A stretch of 62,579 nt of DNA. It comes from Lachnospiraceae bacterium. GTDB taxonomy: Bacteria; Bacillota; Clostridia; Lachnospirales; Lachnospiraceae. The notes under the pieces are model-generated. The model made no database searches and had not been told where the DNA came from. It worked only from the letters and a program-made list of their open reading frames with translations. Shown piece after piece: positions 61,598 through 62,579 of the stretch. Numbering within the stretch: position 1 is the first letter of the stretch; every line of letters begins with the position of its first letter. A program made the translations under genes and the position numbers. The DNA lies in contig JAJQEO010000022.1 in assembly GCA_021201665.1 (NCBI GenBank), positions 1-62,579 on the forward strand. The letters are read 5' to 3'.

Positions 61598-62335
61598 ATG
61601 AAGACAAGGATAAACAAAATTTATGCCTGGTTCCGCAGATATCCTCTGATGATATCCGTGTGCTATCTGGCTTTCTATCTGGCAGCGTTTCACTGGCTCG
61701 AAGAGACAGTTGTGCCGCAGTACATCATCCACTGCAAGCTTGACGAGCTGATTCCGTTTTGCGAGATCTTCATCATTCCCTATATTTGCTGGTTTCCGTA
61801 CATCGGAGGTATGTTCCTCTGGTTTTACCGCCGCGGATGGGAAGATTACAAAAAGCTGTGCCAGATGATTTTTTCAGGACTGACCATCTGCCTGGTCATC
61901 TATTACATCTTTCCGACCGGGCTGAATCTCCGGCTGGCATCCTCGCCGCACGAGACAGGCGCCCTGTACAACCTCGTGGTAATGCTCCGCGCTATCGACA
62001 CGCCGACCAACGTCTGCCCGTCCATCCATGTGATGAATACAGTCATGTCCTTCCAGGCAGTCTGCAGCCTGGAGGGATTGAAACATCGGCGTGCAACCAT
62101 CGCGGCACACTTTGTAATCATGGTTCTGATCTGCGCGTCCACGGTCCTGCTGGACCAGCACTCGATCATAGACGTGGTCTGCGGAGCAATGATGAGCTTT
62201 GTCATACATGGCCTGGTCTATAAGGTGGAGTGGAAGACCGAGCTTGCCACCCGTAAATCCAATGCCGCAGAACGCGCAAAAAAACCGCAGAAAACCGGCA
62301 AAAAGTCAAACGGATATTTTGAAAAAAGTGCTTGA
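61598..62335 (+). CDS. PAP2-superfamily membrane phosphatase
   Basis: ATG 61598 is supported by GGGAG upstream. The 245-aa protein has six predicted membrane helices and the PAP2 motifs VCPSIHVMNT (P-S-x-H) and ASTVLLDQHSIIDVVCG (S...H....D with catalytic His). The first K-x6-R-P motif is less clear (about LRLASSP). It would dephosphorylate a lipid phosphate such as phosphatidate or undecaprenyl-pyrophosphate. The C-terminal 30 residues are Lys-rich. Its 3' end overlaps the promoter of the tRNA genes. Confidence 0.9.
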   Translation: MKTRINKIYAWFRRYPLMISVCYLAFYLAAFHWLEETVVPQYIIHCKLDELIPFCEIFIIPYICWFPYIGGMFLWFYRRGWEDYKKLCQMIFSGLTICLVIYYIFPTGLNLRLASSPHETGALYNLVVMLRAIDTPTNVCPSIHVMNTVMSFQAVCSLEGLKHRRATIAAHFVIMVLICASTVLLDQHSIIDVVCGAMMSFVIHGLVYKVEWKTELATRKSNAAERAKKPQKTGKKSNGYFEKSA

Positions 62336-62361
62336 CTTTAAAGGCCAACCAGTATTATAAT
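62332..62361 (+). promoter_or_regulatory. tRNA operon promoter
   Basis: TTGACT (62332-62337), an 18-bp spacer and a perfect TATAAT (62356-62361). The -35 overlaps the PAP2 stop codon. Confidence 0.85.
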
Positions 62362-62405
62362 AGCGGAGCGAGTCGCTCAGAGGACAGGTGCGATTCACAG
62401 AATAT

Positions 62406-62478
62406 GGGGTCTTAGCTCAGCTGGGAGAGCATCTGCCTTACAAGCAGAGGGTCATAGGTTCGAGCCCTATAGGCCCCA
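62406..62478 (+). tRNA. tRNA-Val (anticodon TAC)
   Basis: Full cloverleaf: acceptor GGGGTCT / AGGCCCC, D-arm with AGCTCAGCTGGGAGAGC, anticodon stem TCTGC / GCAGA with loop CTTACAA, T-arm ATAGG-TTCGAGC-CCTAT, discriminator A at 62478. CCA is not encoded. Confidence 0.96.
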
Positions 62479-62517
62479 TAGATATCCGGTTTCCTGCCGG
62501 AGAATATAATTCCATAT

Positions 62518-62579
62518 GGCGGAGTAGCTCAGCTGGCTAGAGCACACGGTTCATACCCGTGGTGTCGAGAGTTCAAGTC
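62518..62579 (+). tRNA. tRNA-Met (anticodon CAT), cut by the window end
   Basis: Acceptor start GGCGGAG, D-arm TAGCTCAGCTGGCTAGAGC, anticodon stem ACGGT/CCCGT-type with loop containing CAT, then the start of the T-arm (GAGAGTTCAAGTC). The last part lies outside the window. Elongator Met is most likely; a lysidine-modified Ile tRNA cannot be excluded. Confidence 0.88.

Overview
The window looks like chromosomal DNA of a Gram-positive, low-to-mid G+C gut anaerobe, most likely a Lachnospiraceae-type Clostridium relative. The support is indirect: strong AGGAGG ribosome sites, mini-RNase III next to cysS, a class I preQ1 riboswitch on a QueT-type transporter, carbohydrate ABC importers without their own ATPase, GH13 and GH53 glycosidases, and Lachnospiraceae-style AAA-ATPase/PD-(D/E)XK, Uma2 and MntA-HepT genes. 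No rRNA or marker phylogeny was available, so the genus is left open.

Layout. 1-3.07 kb: an accessory tip with an AAA-ATPase/nuclease-like gene, a lone nucleotidyltransferase and an MntA-HepT toxin-antitoxin pair. It ends at the 3' half of a tRNA-Cys with its terminator, which looks like an integration junction. 3.3-6.3 kb: a receiver-like orphan, a LacI regulator and a HAD phosphatase. 6.3-6.7 kb: a 28-codon type I toxin-like peptide. 6.9-15.6 kb: a maltooligosaccharide-type locus (SBP, MalF, MalG, secreted GH13 amylase, a 681-aa protein of unknown function, a zinc-ribbon protein) behind a strong promoter with two LacI-type operators. 15.9-19.7 kb: a second AAA-ATPase/nuclease, Uma2 and an intracellular GH53 galactanase. 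19.9-26.8 kb: a secreted protein, a DUF402 protein, and an AraC regulator divergent from a second sugar ABC importer; galT follows. 28.9-34.7 kb: housekeeping genes ispF, cysS, mrnC, rlmB-like, glmM. 35-41.3 kb: an ABC exporter, a LacI regulator and an SsuABC/TauABC-like importer. 41.4-48.5 kb: a histidine kinase/response regulator pair, nitroreductase, MarR-like regulator, HAD, PlsC-like acyltransferase, and preQ1-controlled QueT. 48.9-62.6 kb: a 1132-aa LRR surface protein, purL, a 1220-aa membrane-anchored CapA-like protein, a RAYT-like transposase-derived protein, a PAP2 phosphatase and tRNA-Val/tRNA-Met.

Three genome-scale oddities run through the window. (1) Short palindromic repeat modules recur in mosaic combinations in intergenic DNA and also inside two reading frames. 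A protein aligning end to end with REP-associated/IS200-like transposases, but with its HUH motif replaced by S-A-S, lies between two such clusters. (2) Several normally compact enzymes (GalT, CysS, RlmB-like, two HADs, GH53, LacI, PurL) carry hydrophilic low-complexity inserts. (3) Tandem repeats of 15, 18, 32-33, 36 and 39 bp sit next to promoters or gene ends. The repeat system with its apparently inactive transposase homologue is the best candidate for something undescribed.
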